64,000 nt of DNA from Streptomyces mangrovi (GTDB lineage Bacteria; Actinomycetota; Actinomycetes; Streptomycetales; Streptomycetaceae): assembly GCF_900114215.1 (NCBI RefSeq), contig NZ_FOSG01000019.1, positions 55,471 to 119,470 of the forward strand, given 5' to 3'. Position numbers and translations under genes: made by a program. A model generated the notes under the pieces. That model had not been told where the DNA came from, made no database searches, and was given only the letters and a program-made list of their open reading frames with translations. Positions 23,997 through 31,372 of this stretch are shown piece by piece. Each line of letters starts with the position of its first letter. Within the stretch, counting starts at the first letter, position 1.

Positions 23997-25018
23997 TCCA
24001 CGGATTCTTCCGCCGGACCGGGTGGGGCGGCAATGCCGTCAGTCCCGGGAGGCGCCCTCGGGCCACAGCACCCGGACGGGGACGCCGGTGCGGCGGGCGT
24101 AGGCCACCACGTCCGCCGTGCCTCCGTAGCCGCGCGCCGGCTTCCCGTCCCAGACGGCGAGCAGAAGGTCCACCAGGCCGACGAGGATCTCGCTGCCCGC
24201 CTGGTGGGCGTGGGATCCGGACTCGACCAGCCCGGTGCGGTGCACCTCGGCCGCGCTCCCCAGCAGGCCGTCGTGCACCGGGTGGTGCCACTCTGGCAGA
24301 TCGTCGCGGTACCGCTCGGCGGGCAGGACGGTCTCGACGCGCCCGCCATGGTCGAGCACATACTCGGCGAACCATGCGTCCGGCCCGTCCGCCAGGCACG
24401 ACACTGCCACCAGCTCACCCGGCGGGTACTGCCGCACCTCCACCTCCAGCATGGCCCGAACCCGCTCGGCGACCGGCTCGGGCAGTCCGCGATGCCCGGT
24501 GATTCCCACGCGCATGGCGTCTTCAGCTTCGCCCGGGTGGTGTCCACCCACTCCCGGGCGTTGGAATAGCCCTGTTCCAGGTACTCCAGCCCCTGAATCA
24601 CGCATTCCAGTTTGTCGGCGTCACGCGCGACGAGCACCTCCAGCGATTCACCGTTCTCGTACTCGTGGACCACGGCCCTGATGCCCTCTGCCACGGCGGG
24701 GTGCGCGTCCGCGACCTGGTCGGCGGTGACCTCCTCGTTCGAGGCCGCCCGGAGGTAGCGCCGACCGATCCACGGAATGTCACCCACCCGGGTTTCCTGA
24801 GTGTCGTGGAAAGTGCACAACAGGGCGACCTTGGCAGGGTCGGCGCCCTCCATCATGGCCAGCACAGCCCCTATGACGGCCGTACGGAACGAGTGCTCGG
24901 CGATTGTCTCGGGATCCTTGACCCCGACGATCCACCAACCGCTTCGCTTGCCGCGCTTGAGGGCGCCCATCTCCATCAGATAGCCGACGGTCCCCTTGGC
25001 GCCCTGCTCGTCAGTCAT
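23900..25018 (-). CDS. HD-domain phosphohydrolase (YfbR-like) with lost natural 3' end
   Basis: The first about 167 residues are an HD-domain 5'-nucleotidase-like enzyme: AEHSFRTAV (His), CTFHDTQE (His-Asp pair) and ARDADKLEC (Asp) complete the metal site. Homologues, as I recall them, continue about 25 residues after a KLKT-like motif and stop. Here, right after KLKT, the DNA is already the start of the SLOG-like gene (ATG 24515), read in another frame. No stop occurs until 23900, which would add about 205 residues of out-of-frame sequence. The ATG at 25018 has AAGGGAG upstream. A deletion that removed the 3' end is the simplest explanation; the enzyme core is intact. Confidence 0.7.
   Translation of the reverse strand: MTDEQGAKGTVGYLMEMGALKRGKRSGWWIVGVKDPETIAEHSFRTAVIGAVLAMMEGADPAKVALLCTFHDTQETRVGDIPWIGRRYLRAASNEEVTADQVADAHPAVAEGIRAVVHEYENGESLEVLVARDADKLECVIQGLEYLEQGYSNAREWVDTTRAKLKTPCAWESPGIADCPSRSPSGFGPCWRWRCGSTRRVSWWQCRAWRTGRTHGSPSMCSTMAGASRPSCPPSGTATICQSGTTRCTTACWGARPRCTAPGWSSPDPTPTRRAARSSSAWWTFCSPSGTGSRRAATEARRTWWPTPAAPASPSGCCGPRAPPGTDGIAAPPGPAEESVECVIDCGYRPGCACVRGRCPMSPPCWRRSRSR
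24039..24515 (-). CDS. SLOG-like Rossmann-fold protein
   Basis: A 158-residue protein that begins MRVGITGHRGLPEPVAERVRAML and continues LVAVSCLADGPDAWFAEYVLDHGGRVETVLPAERYRDDLP, GSEILVGLVDLLLAVWDGKPARGYGGTADVVAYARRTGVPVRVLWPEGA. The GITGHR start, the central SCLADGPD and the WDGKP-GGTADV stretch resemble SLOG/DprA-type nucleotide-binding folds. From memory, close homologues occur widely in Streptomyces. The ATG at 24515 is embedded in the HD gene (see that entry), with no clean ribosome-binding site, so it may depend on HD translation. The role is unknown. The fold suggests binding or cleavage of a nucleotide-like signal. Confidence 0.75.
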   Translation of the reverse strand: MRVGITGHRGLPEPVAERVRAMLEVEVRQYPPGELVAVSCLADGPDAWFAEYVLDHGGRVETVLPAERYRDDLPEWHHPVHDGLLGSAAEVHRTGLVESGSHAHQAGSEILVGLVDLLLAVWDGKPARGYGGTADVVAYARRTGVPVRVLWPEGASRD

Positions 25019-25154
25019 GCGGACACTCCCTTCACAGCGGTCGTCGAGGGTCGAGCACTCTTTCCCCGCCTTTCGGTGTATGGGCCGTTGTCCCGTTCAC
25101 TGCCGGCATCGCGCCCGGCATTCCTGTATGTGGTGGGAAGGGGCGGATACGGCA

Positions 25155-26087
25155 TCAGAGTATGTTCCAGCGCAGCCGGGTGTCCGATTCCCGCAATCCC
25201 ACGACGCGGCGTTCCACCTCTGCCAGGGAACCGGGGGTGTGGGCCGCCTTGCGGGCGTTGGTGGTGACCATCCTCAGCTCCCGGATGTCACGCAGGACCG
25301 GATAACCGGACCAGCCCGTGACGTCGTAGCCATAGGCCCGGGCGAACCGCTCGTAGTGTTCGGTGCCGTGGCCAAAGCGGCGGCAGTGGATCTCGATGGT
25401 CGTCAGATCCCACTCCGGCTGACCCCAAGCCACGGTGTCCCAGTCGCACAGCACGGCGCGATCGCCGTCGTACAGGGCATTGCGGTGCTGAGGATCGCCC
25501 TGGAGAACGGTCTCGGGCAGTTCGTATACGACATCGGTGAGCTGCTTCTCCAGCTGATCCACACGCTGGGAGAGAAAGCGGACCGACTCCTGAGGCAGCG
25601 AGGTGATCGCCGCGAGGGAGGCCCGGATCGCCGACACGTTGTCCAGCGTCCTGAGACGGAACGGCGGGGCGGGCAGCCGGTGCAGGGCGCGCAGCGGCCC
25701 GGCGAGGCTGCCTGCGGTCATCGGCTTGCCGGGCTGGGGGAGGTACGTCCAGAAGGTGACCGGATGGCCGTCGATGACGACCGGCTGATCCGGGCCCGGA
25801 TACAGCGGGACGGTCGGAAAGTCCCGCTCCATCAGCCACCGGACGAAGCGGACGGTGCTCTCGACCCCGGCCGGGTGCGAGCCCCGCCGCGCGATCTTGA
25901 CGACGACGGGCATGTGGGCGAGGCGTACGACGGCATTGGTGTGGCCGCGCAGCAGCACCGCGCCGGTGCCGTCCAGCCCGGCCGTCTCGCAGGCGCGTTC
26001 CAACACGTGTCGCAGCTCGGATTCGGCGAACCCACCGTGGCGGGGCAGCGGTGCAGTCATGGACCAAGGCTGGCCGAGGGTGCGCAT
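25155..26087 (-). CDS. Aminoglycoside phosphotransferase-like kinase
   Basis: A 310-residue APH/choline-kinase fold. Key elements: PVVVKIARRG (ATP-site lysine), HPVTFWTYLPQPGKP, ETVLQGDPQHRNALYDGDRAVLCDWDTVAWGQPEWDL (catalytic GDxxxxN and the metal-binding DWD). The conserved end is RELRMVTTNARKAAHTPGSLAEVERRV...LRWNIL. The ATG at 26087 lies five bases after the upstream regulator's stop, which suggests coupling; 26060 is an alternative start. The context, with a regulator, HD hydrolase and SLOG-like gene, argues for a small-molecule or nucleoside kinase, not antibiotic resistance. That is inference. Confidence 0.85.
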   Translation of the reverse strand: MRTLGQPWSMTAPLPRHGGFAESELRHVLERACETAGLDGTGAVLLRGHTNAVVRLAHMPVVVKIARRGSHPAGVESTVRFVRWLMERDFPTVPLYPGPDQPVVIDGHPVTFWTYLPQPGKPMTAGSLAGPLRALHRLPAPPFRLRTLDNVSAIRASLAAITSLPQESVRFLSQRVDQLEKQLTDVVYELPETVLQGDPQHRNALYDGDRAVLCDWDTVAWGQPEWDLTTIEIHCRRFGHGTEHYERFARAYGYDVTGWSGYPVLRDIRELRMVTTNARKAAHTPGSLAEVERRVVGLRESDTRLRWNIL

Positions 26088-26092
26088 GCCTG

Positions 26093-27347
26093 TCACACCG
26101 TCCCCGGAGGAAGCGCCAGGATCTCGCCCAGTTCCCGCACGGCTCGGGCGGACCTCGCCGAGGGTGGCAGCGCCTCGATGACGTGCCGTGCCCGTGCTCC
26201 CAGGATCGTCGTCCGATGGGCCGGGGATGCCTGAAGGTAGGCCGCACCCGCCAGTCTGCACGCCTCTGTCAGGTTCTTCTCACGGGCGAGGCAGATGGCC
26301 TGCTCCAGTCTGAGTAGCGCGGGGTCGATACCGCTGTGGCTCGGATACAAGGACAGTGCCCGCTGCTGGACTTCACGGGCCTGGCGGCTGCGGCGAAGGC
26401 ACCCGTGACACTGAAGCGGTGGCGCAGCAGCAGACGGGCTTCCCGGGCCAGCGAGATCGCGGACTCCAGCGGGCCGTAGTAGTAGGGCAGCATCGCCGCC
26501 TGAGCGCGCACCCTGGCGCGGATCTCGATGTTCCCGCTGTCGTCCGCCGCCGTACGGGCCGTGGCGTACCACGCACGTGATTGCCTGAGGCGGCCGAGCT
26601 TCATCAGGCAGTCGGCGACGAGGGTCGCCAGGAGCGCGATCGTCTCCGACAGCCGCACCTGCGCCGCGGCCGGTTGCCGCTCGGCCGCCAGCGTCCGGAC
26701 TTCTTCGAGGTCCGCGAGCAGCACCCCCAGCATCGCCTCCGGCGGCGTGGAGATGTACTGCGTACGCAGCCACAGCAACCGCTCGTCCAACAGGTCGAGT
26801 TGACCGTTGCTCACGCTGGTGGACGCCAGCGTCCTGTCGACGGACCGGCGTACCGCTCCCGCCACGCGTTCGATGGGATCGGCCGGGAGATCGGTGATCG
26901 TGCCGCCCTCCGAACGGGCGGCGGCGGAAGGCCCCCTCGCCGAGTTCTCCTGAACGTACCCCGACGGGGAACAGGGAGTCGGAGCTTCCAACCGAGAGGA
27001 GCGGCGGTAATCCCCGACCAGACCGATGCCCTGGGAGTCGGTCCGGTACAGACGGCAGAGGAGATCCACCGTCGCTGCTCTGGGGCGGCGGTCCGGGCGC
27101 TTCTCCCACAGGGCGAGCTGGTCCTCGTCCACTTTCGGTGGCGAGGTCACGCCCGCCTCGGAGCACATGCGCGGAACTCGGCCACGGCGGTGCCCAGCGT
27201 CCAGCCACGGGCCAGCCGGTGCGCCCGCAGCCTGCTCACTCCGCAGCAGCCGTGGATGGCATCCACCGTCCGCTCTACGGCCCACTGTTCGGCGGTCGCG
27301 TGCTCCCGCCAGCGCTTGGCGCATGAGGGGCGGTGCTGTCCCTGCAC
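26093..27347 (-). pseudogene. Helix-turn-helix/TPR-like regulator, broken by two frameshifts
   Basis: Three frames give one family sequence. The N-terminal part from GTG 27347 reads WAVERTVDAIHGCCGVSRLRAHRLARGWTLGTAVAEFRA (XRE-like helix-turn-helix). It shifts at about 27165, where one base seems missing before MCSEAGVTSPPKVDEDQLALWEKRPDRRPRAATVDLLCRLYRT. The middle frame covers the helical repeat region (LVADCLMKLGRLRQSRAWYATARTAADDSGN). A second shift at about 26390 leads to RQAREVQQRALSLYPSHSG...AICLAREKNLTEACRLAGAAYLQASPAHRTTILGARARHVIEALP, ending at 26093. It heads the kinase/HD/SLOG run. Two separate one-base events mean decay or assembly error. Confidence 0.65.
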
Positions 27348-27416
27348 GCTCCTACCTCCATTTCACCCGGGCAGTCATCGAGCGTAGTGATCGTCTCCAC
27401 GCTCCGTGACGGAAAC

Positions 27417-27493
27417 CCGTGACTTCTCGCGGGTTTGCCCCGGTCAACCGGGAAAAGCCGCGCGTTGGGCACCATCCGTGATTTCTCCGGGTT
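27417..27493. promoter_or_regulatory. Direct repeats in the divergent promoter gap
   Basis: CCGTGACTTCTCGCGGGTT (27417-27435) recurs as CCGTGATTTCTCCGGGTT (27476-27493), about 59 bases apart. They lie between the broken regulator and the four-gene cassette, where operators of the regulator would be expected. Part of the first copy also forms the short inverted repeat AACCCG/CGGGTT. The 360-bp gap 27348-27707 contains no gene of its own. Confidence 0.45.
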
Positions 27494-27528
27494 GTTCGCC
27501 CCCTGCCGCCACGGCGAACCTGACGCAC

Positions 27529-27589
27529 CTCGCCTCGCCGGGAAACGGAGGCTTCGCCCCGGGCGATGCACTTTCCCTGGGGAGGCGAG
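27529..27589. repeat. Long imperfect stem-loop upstream of the four-gene cassette
   Basis: CTCGCCTC-GCC-GGGAAA (27529-27545) pairs with TTTCCC-TGGG-GAGGCGAG (27572-27589), leaving a 26-base loop. It lies about 120 bases before the first cassette start. It could be a leader hairpin, an attenuator or a protein site; nothing distinguishes these from sequence alone. Confidence 0.5.
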
Positions 27590-27707
27590 CAGGAGTGCGG
27601 TTTTCCGACGAAGGCAGGAAACAGTGCGTCCACACCTCGACAACGCTCGCCCGACGGTTTGGAGTGCGACCCAAGCGCGGCGCCTCTTCGTCTGTTTTTC
27701 CGCACAG

Positions 27708-28106
27708 ATGCGGGAGGTGTTGCCCCGTGCCGCTCTCGTCCGGCCGGGTGTGTGGTGCGAGGCGGTCACCGCCGCCGAGAGCGAACCGGGCGCGGAGGAG
27801 CGGCGCGGAGCGTACGCCGCCGCGTCGCCGGAGGCGGCGGTCCGGTGGCTGCGGGTCGGGGCGCGGGCGGCGGCGTCGTCGCTGGGACCGTTGCAGGCCG
27901 GGTACGTGCTGGACCACTGGGTGCACGGGCCCGGCTCGCTCCAGGACTACGTCCGGCTGCACCGGGGCCGCCCCTGCGCGCTGACCGTCTACCGCGACGG
28001 GCACCGGCTGACCTGGCGGGCCCACCCGGTGCGGTTCGTGCATCTGGTGGCGGTCAACGGCAGGCGGCCGTGCACCGCCGCCGCACCGGCAGGGGAGGCG
28101 CGGTGA
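27708..28106 (+). CDS. Unknown protein, first gene of a 4-bp-overlap cassette
   Basis: About 132 residues from ATG 27708; a later start near 27717-27750 cannot be excluded because a GGGAGG lies inside the N-terminal codons. The sequence contains AAASPEAAVRWLRVGARAAASSLGPLQAGYVLDHWVHGPGSLQDYVRLHRGRPCALTVYRDGHRLTWRAHPVRFVHLVAV, a mixed alpha/beta protein without signal peptide or membrane segment. It is not recognised as a known family. The stop TGA overlaps the GTG start of the next gene (GTGA), the first of three such overlaps. It is transcribed divergently from the broken regulator, with repeats between them. Confidence 0.6.
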   Translation: MREVLPRAALVRPGVWCEAVTAAESEPGAEERRGAYAAASPEAAVRWLRVGARAAASSLGPLQAGYVLDHWVHGPGSLQDYVRLHRGRPCALTVYRDGHRLTWRAHPVRFVHLVAVNGRRPCTAAAPAGEAR

Positions 28107-28735
28107 CCGTGAACGCACAGCCTCGGAGCCGGCCGGACGTGGTGCCGTACATCACCGCCTGGAGCGGCGAACAGCGCCTCACCCCTGCGGTGATCGCCAC
28201 CGCACGAGGCATCGCCTACCCCGACGAGGTGCCTCTCGACCGCGACGCCGACGGCGCGCTGTGGGTCCGCCGCGCCCTGCATCCGGGCCGGGGCAGGCCG
28301 CGCTACTCCCGCGTCCATCCCCAGCGGCAACGCCGGGCGATGGCCCGGCTGCTGTGCCAGATCTGCGGCTCTCCGGCCGACCGCGACGAGCACGGGGTGC
28401 TGTGGCTGCTGGAGGACGACCGCGCCGACTGGGCCGGCTGGCCGGAGGGCCTGGTCACCGTCCATCCGCCCGTCTGCCTGCCCTGCGCGCCGAAGGCCGC
28501 CGGGCTCTGCCCCCACTTGCGCGGCACCGGAGCGGTGGCGGTCCGCGTCCGCGACTCCTCCCTCGACGGCGTCCATGGCCAGACCCACCGCCTCCACAAC
28601 GGCCGCCTCGTACCCGACCGGCAGATCGTCGTCCTGTACGAACAACCCGAGATCCGCTGGACGCTGGCCGCCCAGGCCGCCCGCAATCTCAACGGCTGCA
28701 CCCTGGTCGACCTCCACACCGGACGGCTCCTGTGA
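28103..28735 (+). CDS. Unknown protein with two cysteine motifs
   Basis: A 210-residue protein from GTG 28103, with GGGGAGG just upstream and a 4-base overlap with the previous gene. It carries LLCQICGSPADRDEHGVLWLLEDDR and PPVCLPCAPKAAGLCPHLRG. The two CxxC-like pairs plus a further Cys/His could form a zinc ribbon. The rest (RYSRVHPQRQRRAMARL, RQIVVLYEQPEIRWTLAAQAARNLNGCTLVDL) is conserved in streptomycete proteins found, from memory, beside HTH/TPR regulators. Function is unknown. It probably acts with the flanking small genes because all are translationally coupled. Confidence 0.75.
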   Translation: MTVNAQPRSRPDVVPYITAWSGEQRLTPAVIATARGIAYPDEVPLDRDADGALWVRRALHPGRGRPRYSRVHPQRQRRAMARLLCQICGSPADRDEHGVLWLLEDDRADWAGWPEGLVTVHPPVCLPCAPKAAGLCPHLRGTGAVAVRVRDSSLDGVHGQTHRLHNGRLVPDRQIVVLYEQPEIRWTLAAQAARNLNGCTLVDLHTGRLL

Positions 28736-29157
28736 ACCGGCCCTGGCCCTTCCATGAGACGCAGGTATCCGAGCCGTTCTGCCACCAGGACGTACGCCGA
28801 CCACCGCGAGGCGCCACGGCCGCCACCGGGCTCCGCCTCCTCGGACCTGCACTCCGTCTCTACCGGTGCCAGGCCATCGCCCACGCCCCAGACGACGGCC
28901 GCATCTTCCCCCTCGGCACCCATACGGCCGACTCACCCCGCCTCACCCTGCGCTGGCTCCGGGACCGCGCCCGCCACATCGGCGACCAGTTCGACCCACC
29001 GGCCGCACGGCCCCTCCTGGCCTGGCTCCACGACGACCGGGCCCACGAGCACGCCCTGGCCGTCCTCGCCTCCGGCACGCCCTACGCCCACACCATCCGC
29101 GACGACACCGTCCGCTACCTGCTCACCGCCCACCCGACCACAAGGCCCCACCCGTGA
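28732..29157 (+). CDS. Unknown small protein, third gene of the cassette
   Basis: A 141-residue protein from GTG 28732, overlapping the previous stop by GTGA. The N-terminus (NRPWPFHETQVSEPFCHQDVRRPPRGATAATGLRLLGPALRLYRCQAIAHAPDDGRIFPLGTHTADSPRLTLRWLRDRARHIGDQFDPPAARPLLAWLHDDRAHEHALAVLASG) shows no membrane segment and no recognised domain. Codon use with G or C in the third position is consistent with a real gene. The 4-base overlaps on both sides are the strongest argument for it being translated. No function is proposed. Confidence 0.65.
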   Translation: MNRPWPFHETQVSEPFCHQDVRRPPRGATAATGLRLLGPALRLYRCQAIAHAPDDGRIFPLGTHTADSPRLTLRWLRDRARHIGDQFDPPAARPLLAWLHDDRAHEHALAVLASGTPYAHTIRDDTVRYLLTAHPTTRPHP

Positions 29158-29426
29158 CCTTCGACCGCGCCGCCGACAACGAGCAGCTGTACCGCTACGA
29201 GATCACCGCCGCCCTGAACGCCGTCGTCCGCGCCTGCCAGGACATCGTCACCGAACACAGCCACCGCGGCTTCTGGACACCCCACACCAGCACCGAACCG
29301 ACCCCCACCCACCAAGACCTCATCGAGGCCGCCCGCCGCGACGTGCTCAACCGCCTCCAGCTGGTCGTCCACTGCGCCGAGACGGTCGCCTACACCATCG
29401 AGCACGACCGCCGTACCGCAGAGTGA
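29154..29426 (+). CDS. Unknown small helical protein, last gene of the cassette
   Basis: A 90-residue protein from GTG 29154, again with a GTGA overlap. The sequence (FDRAADNEQLYRYEITAALNAVVRACQDIVTEHSHRGF, then HQDLIEAARRDVLNRLQLVVHCAETVAYTIEHDRR) looks like a compact helical bundle with several acidic residues and histidines. No family is recognised. It ends the run of four overlapping genes. The 158-bp gap that follows (29427-29584) holds no gene or clear terminator. Confidence 0.65.
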   Translation: MTFDRAADNEQLYRYEITAALNAVVRACQDIVTEHSHRGFWTPHTSTEPTPTHQDLIEAARRDVLNRLQLVVHCAETVAYTIEHDRRTAE

Positions 29427-29584
29427 TCAAGCTGAGCGGCAACCGCCGGAAGGGAACATGTCCTCGTGTACTGCGATCGACCATCCAAGCCCTCTTGGGA
29501 GAACCGCAGTTCAACTGGTCGGATCCGACCCCGTGGAGGGAGCACCGCTGACCTGGAGTGACATGGACCGTCGCAGGATGCCCT

Positions 29585-30187
29585 TCAAACCGGGCGGGTG
29601 CGTCGGACGGGACGTTCTGCCGTGGCCGGCCAGGCTCCTCGTTCGGAGAGGTGAAGCACGAGGGCCGCGATGTTCCAGGCGTCGTCCTCGCCCCGGTGGT
29701 GACGGCCTTCGAGCCGCCGCCCGGCGATTTTCAGGGCCTGTGCCATGCCAGGGCGTTTGCGCAGGCCATACGCCTCGGTGAAGACAGCCTTCGCGTTGGT
29801 GTGACGGCGGCCGAAAGGGTAGGGCGTCCGTGTGGCCTGACATTGCCGTGTGAACTGGTGACGGTCGTAGTCGCCCCAACTGACCCACGGCCGGGCGCCC
29901 GCGCGGTGCTCGGCCGCCAGTAGCCGGCACGCCTCGGCGAAAGTGACTCCCTGATCGACATCCTGCTGAGTGAGACCGGTCAGCTCCGTGCAGAACTCGC
30001 TGACCGTGGACCGGGCGGGCCTCACCAGGATCCGGTGCCGGGCGAGGCGCTCGCCGACGTCCAGGTCGATGACAGTCAGCCCGACCTCGATGATCTCGCT
30101 GACCTCGCCAGACGGCTGGGAACCAGCCCAACACGTCGCTTCGACGTCCACGACGTTGACGAGGCCTTCGGCCCAGGTGCTGTCCAT
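29585..30187 (-). CDS. 3'-5' exonuclease, DEDDh family (ERI1-like)
   Basis: A 200-residue nuclease. DEDDh signatures are visible: VVDVEATCW (Asp, Glu), EIIEVGLTVIDLDVGE, the middle WGDYDRHQF (Asp), and HHRGEDDAWNIAALV (His, Asp). These place it with ERI1/3'hExo-like exonucleases, which trim RNA or DNA 3' ends with two metal ions. The ATG at 30187 starts MDSTWAEGLVNVVDVE, consistent with homologues as I recall them. There is no ribosome-binding site, so it may be leaderless; an in-frame GTG at 30244 is less likely. It is isolated between the cassette and a DUF6928-like gene. Confidence 0.88.
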   Translation of the reverse strand: MDSTWAEGLVNVVDVEATCWAGSQPSGEVSEIIEVGLTVIDLDVGERLARHRILVRPARSTVSEFCTELTGLTQQDVDQGVTFAEACRLLAAEHRAGARPWVSWGDYDRHQFTRQCQATRTPYPFGRRHTNAKAVFTEAYGLRKRPGMAQALKIAGRRLEGRHHRGEDDAWNIAALVLHLSERGAWPATAERPVRRTRPV

Positions 30188-30299
30188 GGCAGGAAGCGTA
30201 AGGAGGCGTAACAGTTGGAGCACCTCATTTTCGAGGCCGACCACCCCCCACTCAAAGCGTGTGAGTGTGCCCGGCCATGAGCTGAGGTCTCAGGGCGAG

Positions 30300-31085
30300 T
30301 CACAGGCTGTCGCGCCTGGTCAGTGAGCCGTCGGGGCCCAGGGTGTAGAAGCGTGGTGGGCCCATGGCCTCCACGGCCTGCCTCGGTTCCGCTTCTCGCT
30401 CGGCGGGGCCGGGTCCGCTCGCGTCCCGTACACGGAAACCGTGGAGTTCGACGGCTCCCGCGTCGATGTCGTCGGGCTCGGGGCGTCCTTCCAGGACGAA
30501 CCCGAACAGTGCGCGCAGCGCGTCTTCGCCGAGCTCAAGAGGATGGAAGGGCAACGGGTACGGTTCCTCCTCTTCTTCTTCCTCCTCCTCTTCCCCATCC
30601 TCGTCAGGCCAGGGGATGACATCGGCGGGACGGTTCCCGGCCCAGTAGGGCAGTTCGAAGGGGAGCGGTTCGCCGACGTTCTCGATGATCCCGTCGTCCG
30701 GCGACAGGCTCAGGGAGCGGACGAGGCGCTCGTCCTCCCACACGGCGAACGCGAACCAGTCGACCACGCTGTGCATGGCGTGCAGGACGAGCCGTCGGCC
30801 GGTGCTCGCCGCGACGAGGTGCTCCGGAAGCTGCGACGGGAAGTCGATCATCACCTCCCGGTCGCAGACGATCTCCAGACCCGGCCGGCAGGCCGCGTAC
30901 ACCGTCCCGTCCGGCGGGTACACGCCGCCCCGCAGGCTTGAGCCCGCGCCTTCCTCGATCTCCCGGCCCGGATACAGGCGACGCAGCAGAGCGGAGGTCC
31001 GTGCCGGGTCCGCCGCCCCCGCCTGCCGCAGAAGGTCCGGCACGTCCCCGTCGGCGTATACGAGCAGCCCCGTCTTGGCCCCCAA
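30300..31085 (-). CDS. DUF6928-like protein with poly-glutamate tract
   Basis: A 261-residue protein that starts MGAKTGLLVYADGDVPDLLRQ and contains VYPPDGTVYAACRPGLEIVCDREVMIDFPSQLPEHL, RRLVLHAMHSVVDWFAFAVWEDERLVRSLSLSPDDGIIENVGEPLPFELPYWAG, and PYPLPFHPLELGEDALRALFGFVLEG. This matches an actinobacterial family I remember as DUF6928; function is unknown. The start is TTG 31085, with GGGAGGGG upstream. An insert of nine or more glutamates separates WPDEDG from PYPLPFHP, encoded by a purine-only stretch near 30565-30600. No membrane or signal sequences are present. Confidence 0.8.
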   Translation of the reverse strand: MGAKTGLLVYADGDVPDLLRQAGAADPARTSALLRRLYPGREIEEGAGSSLRGGVYPPDGTVYAACRPGLEIVCDREVMIDFPSQLPEHLVAASTGRRLVLHAMHSVVDWFAFAVWEDERLVRSLSLSPDDGIIENVGEPLPFELPYWAGNRPADVIPWPDEDGEEEEEEEEEEPYPLPFHPLELGEDALRALFGFVLEGRPEPDDIDAGAVELHGFRVRDASGPGPAEREAEPRQAVEAMGPPRFYTLGPDGSLTRRDSL

Positions 31086-31336
31086 AACCCCTCCCGAGAT
31101 CGTCCCCGTCCGTGTCGTCGCACCGTAGCCGCCCGCACCGACACCAGGACCGCCCCCAACCGCTGTGAGTCGGCCGGGGTCGCCTGCCGCGACGTGCGGA
31201 AGGAGTGGTGTCGCTCACCAGGGCGGCTCCTCTCAATCGGACAGCGTCGACCTGGGTGGTGAAGAGATCCCGGTTCGATCGGGCCGAACAGAGCCGGTGG
31301 GCACGTGGACGCAGGAGTATCCGATGCACCGCCTTG

Positions 31337-31372
31337 CTGAACGATCGTTTAGGATGCTGAACATGCGTTCAG
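31337..31372. promoter_or_regulatory. Tandem TetR operators, the second covering the start codon
   Basis: CTGAAC-GATC-GTTTAG (31337-31352) and CTGAAC-ATGC-GTTCAG (31357-31372) are two copies of one palindrome, 20 bases apart centre to centre (two helical turns). The second spans the ATG at 31363. The pattern fits cooperative binding of the TetR encoded here to its own promoter and start region. Confidence 0.75.

Noticed and set aside
25155..26087. Antibiotic resistance phosphotransferase
   Set aside because: The fold is shared with aminoglycoside kinases, but the family as recalled is a conserved streptomycete housekeeping-type group next to an HD hydrolase and a regulator. Nothing points to a resistance substrate.
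29458..29781. A 107-codon plus-strand frame after the four-gene cassette
   Set aside because: Most of it is antisense to the DEDDh exonuclease, with no ribosome-binding site and no recognisable domain.
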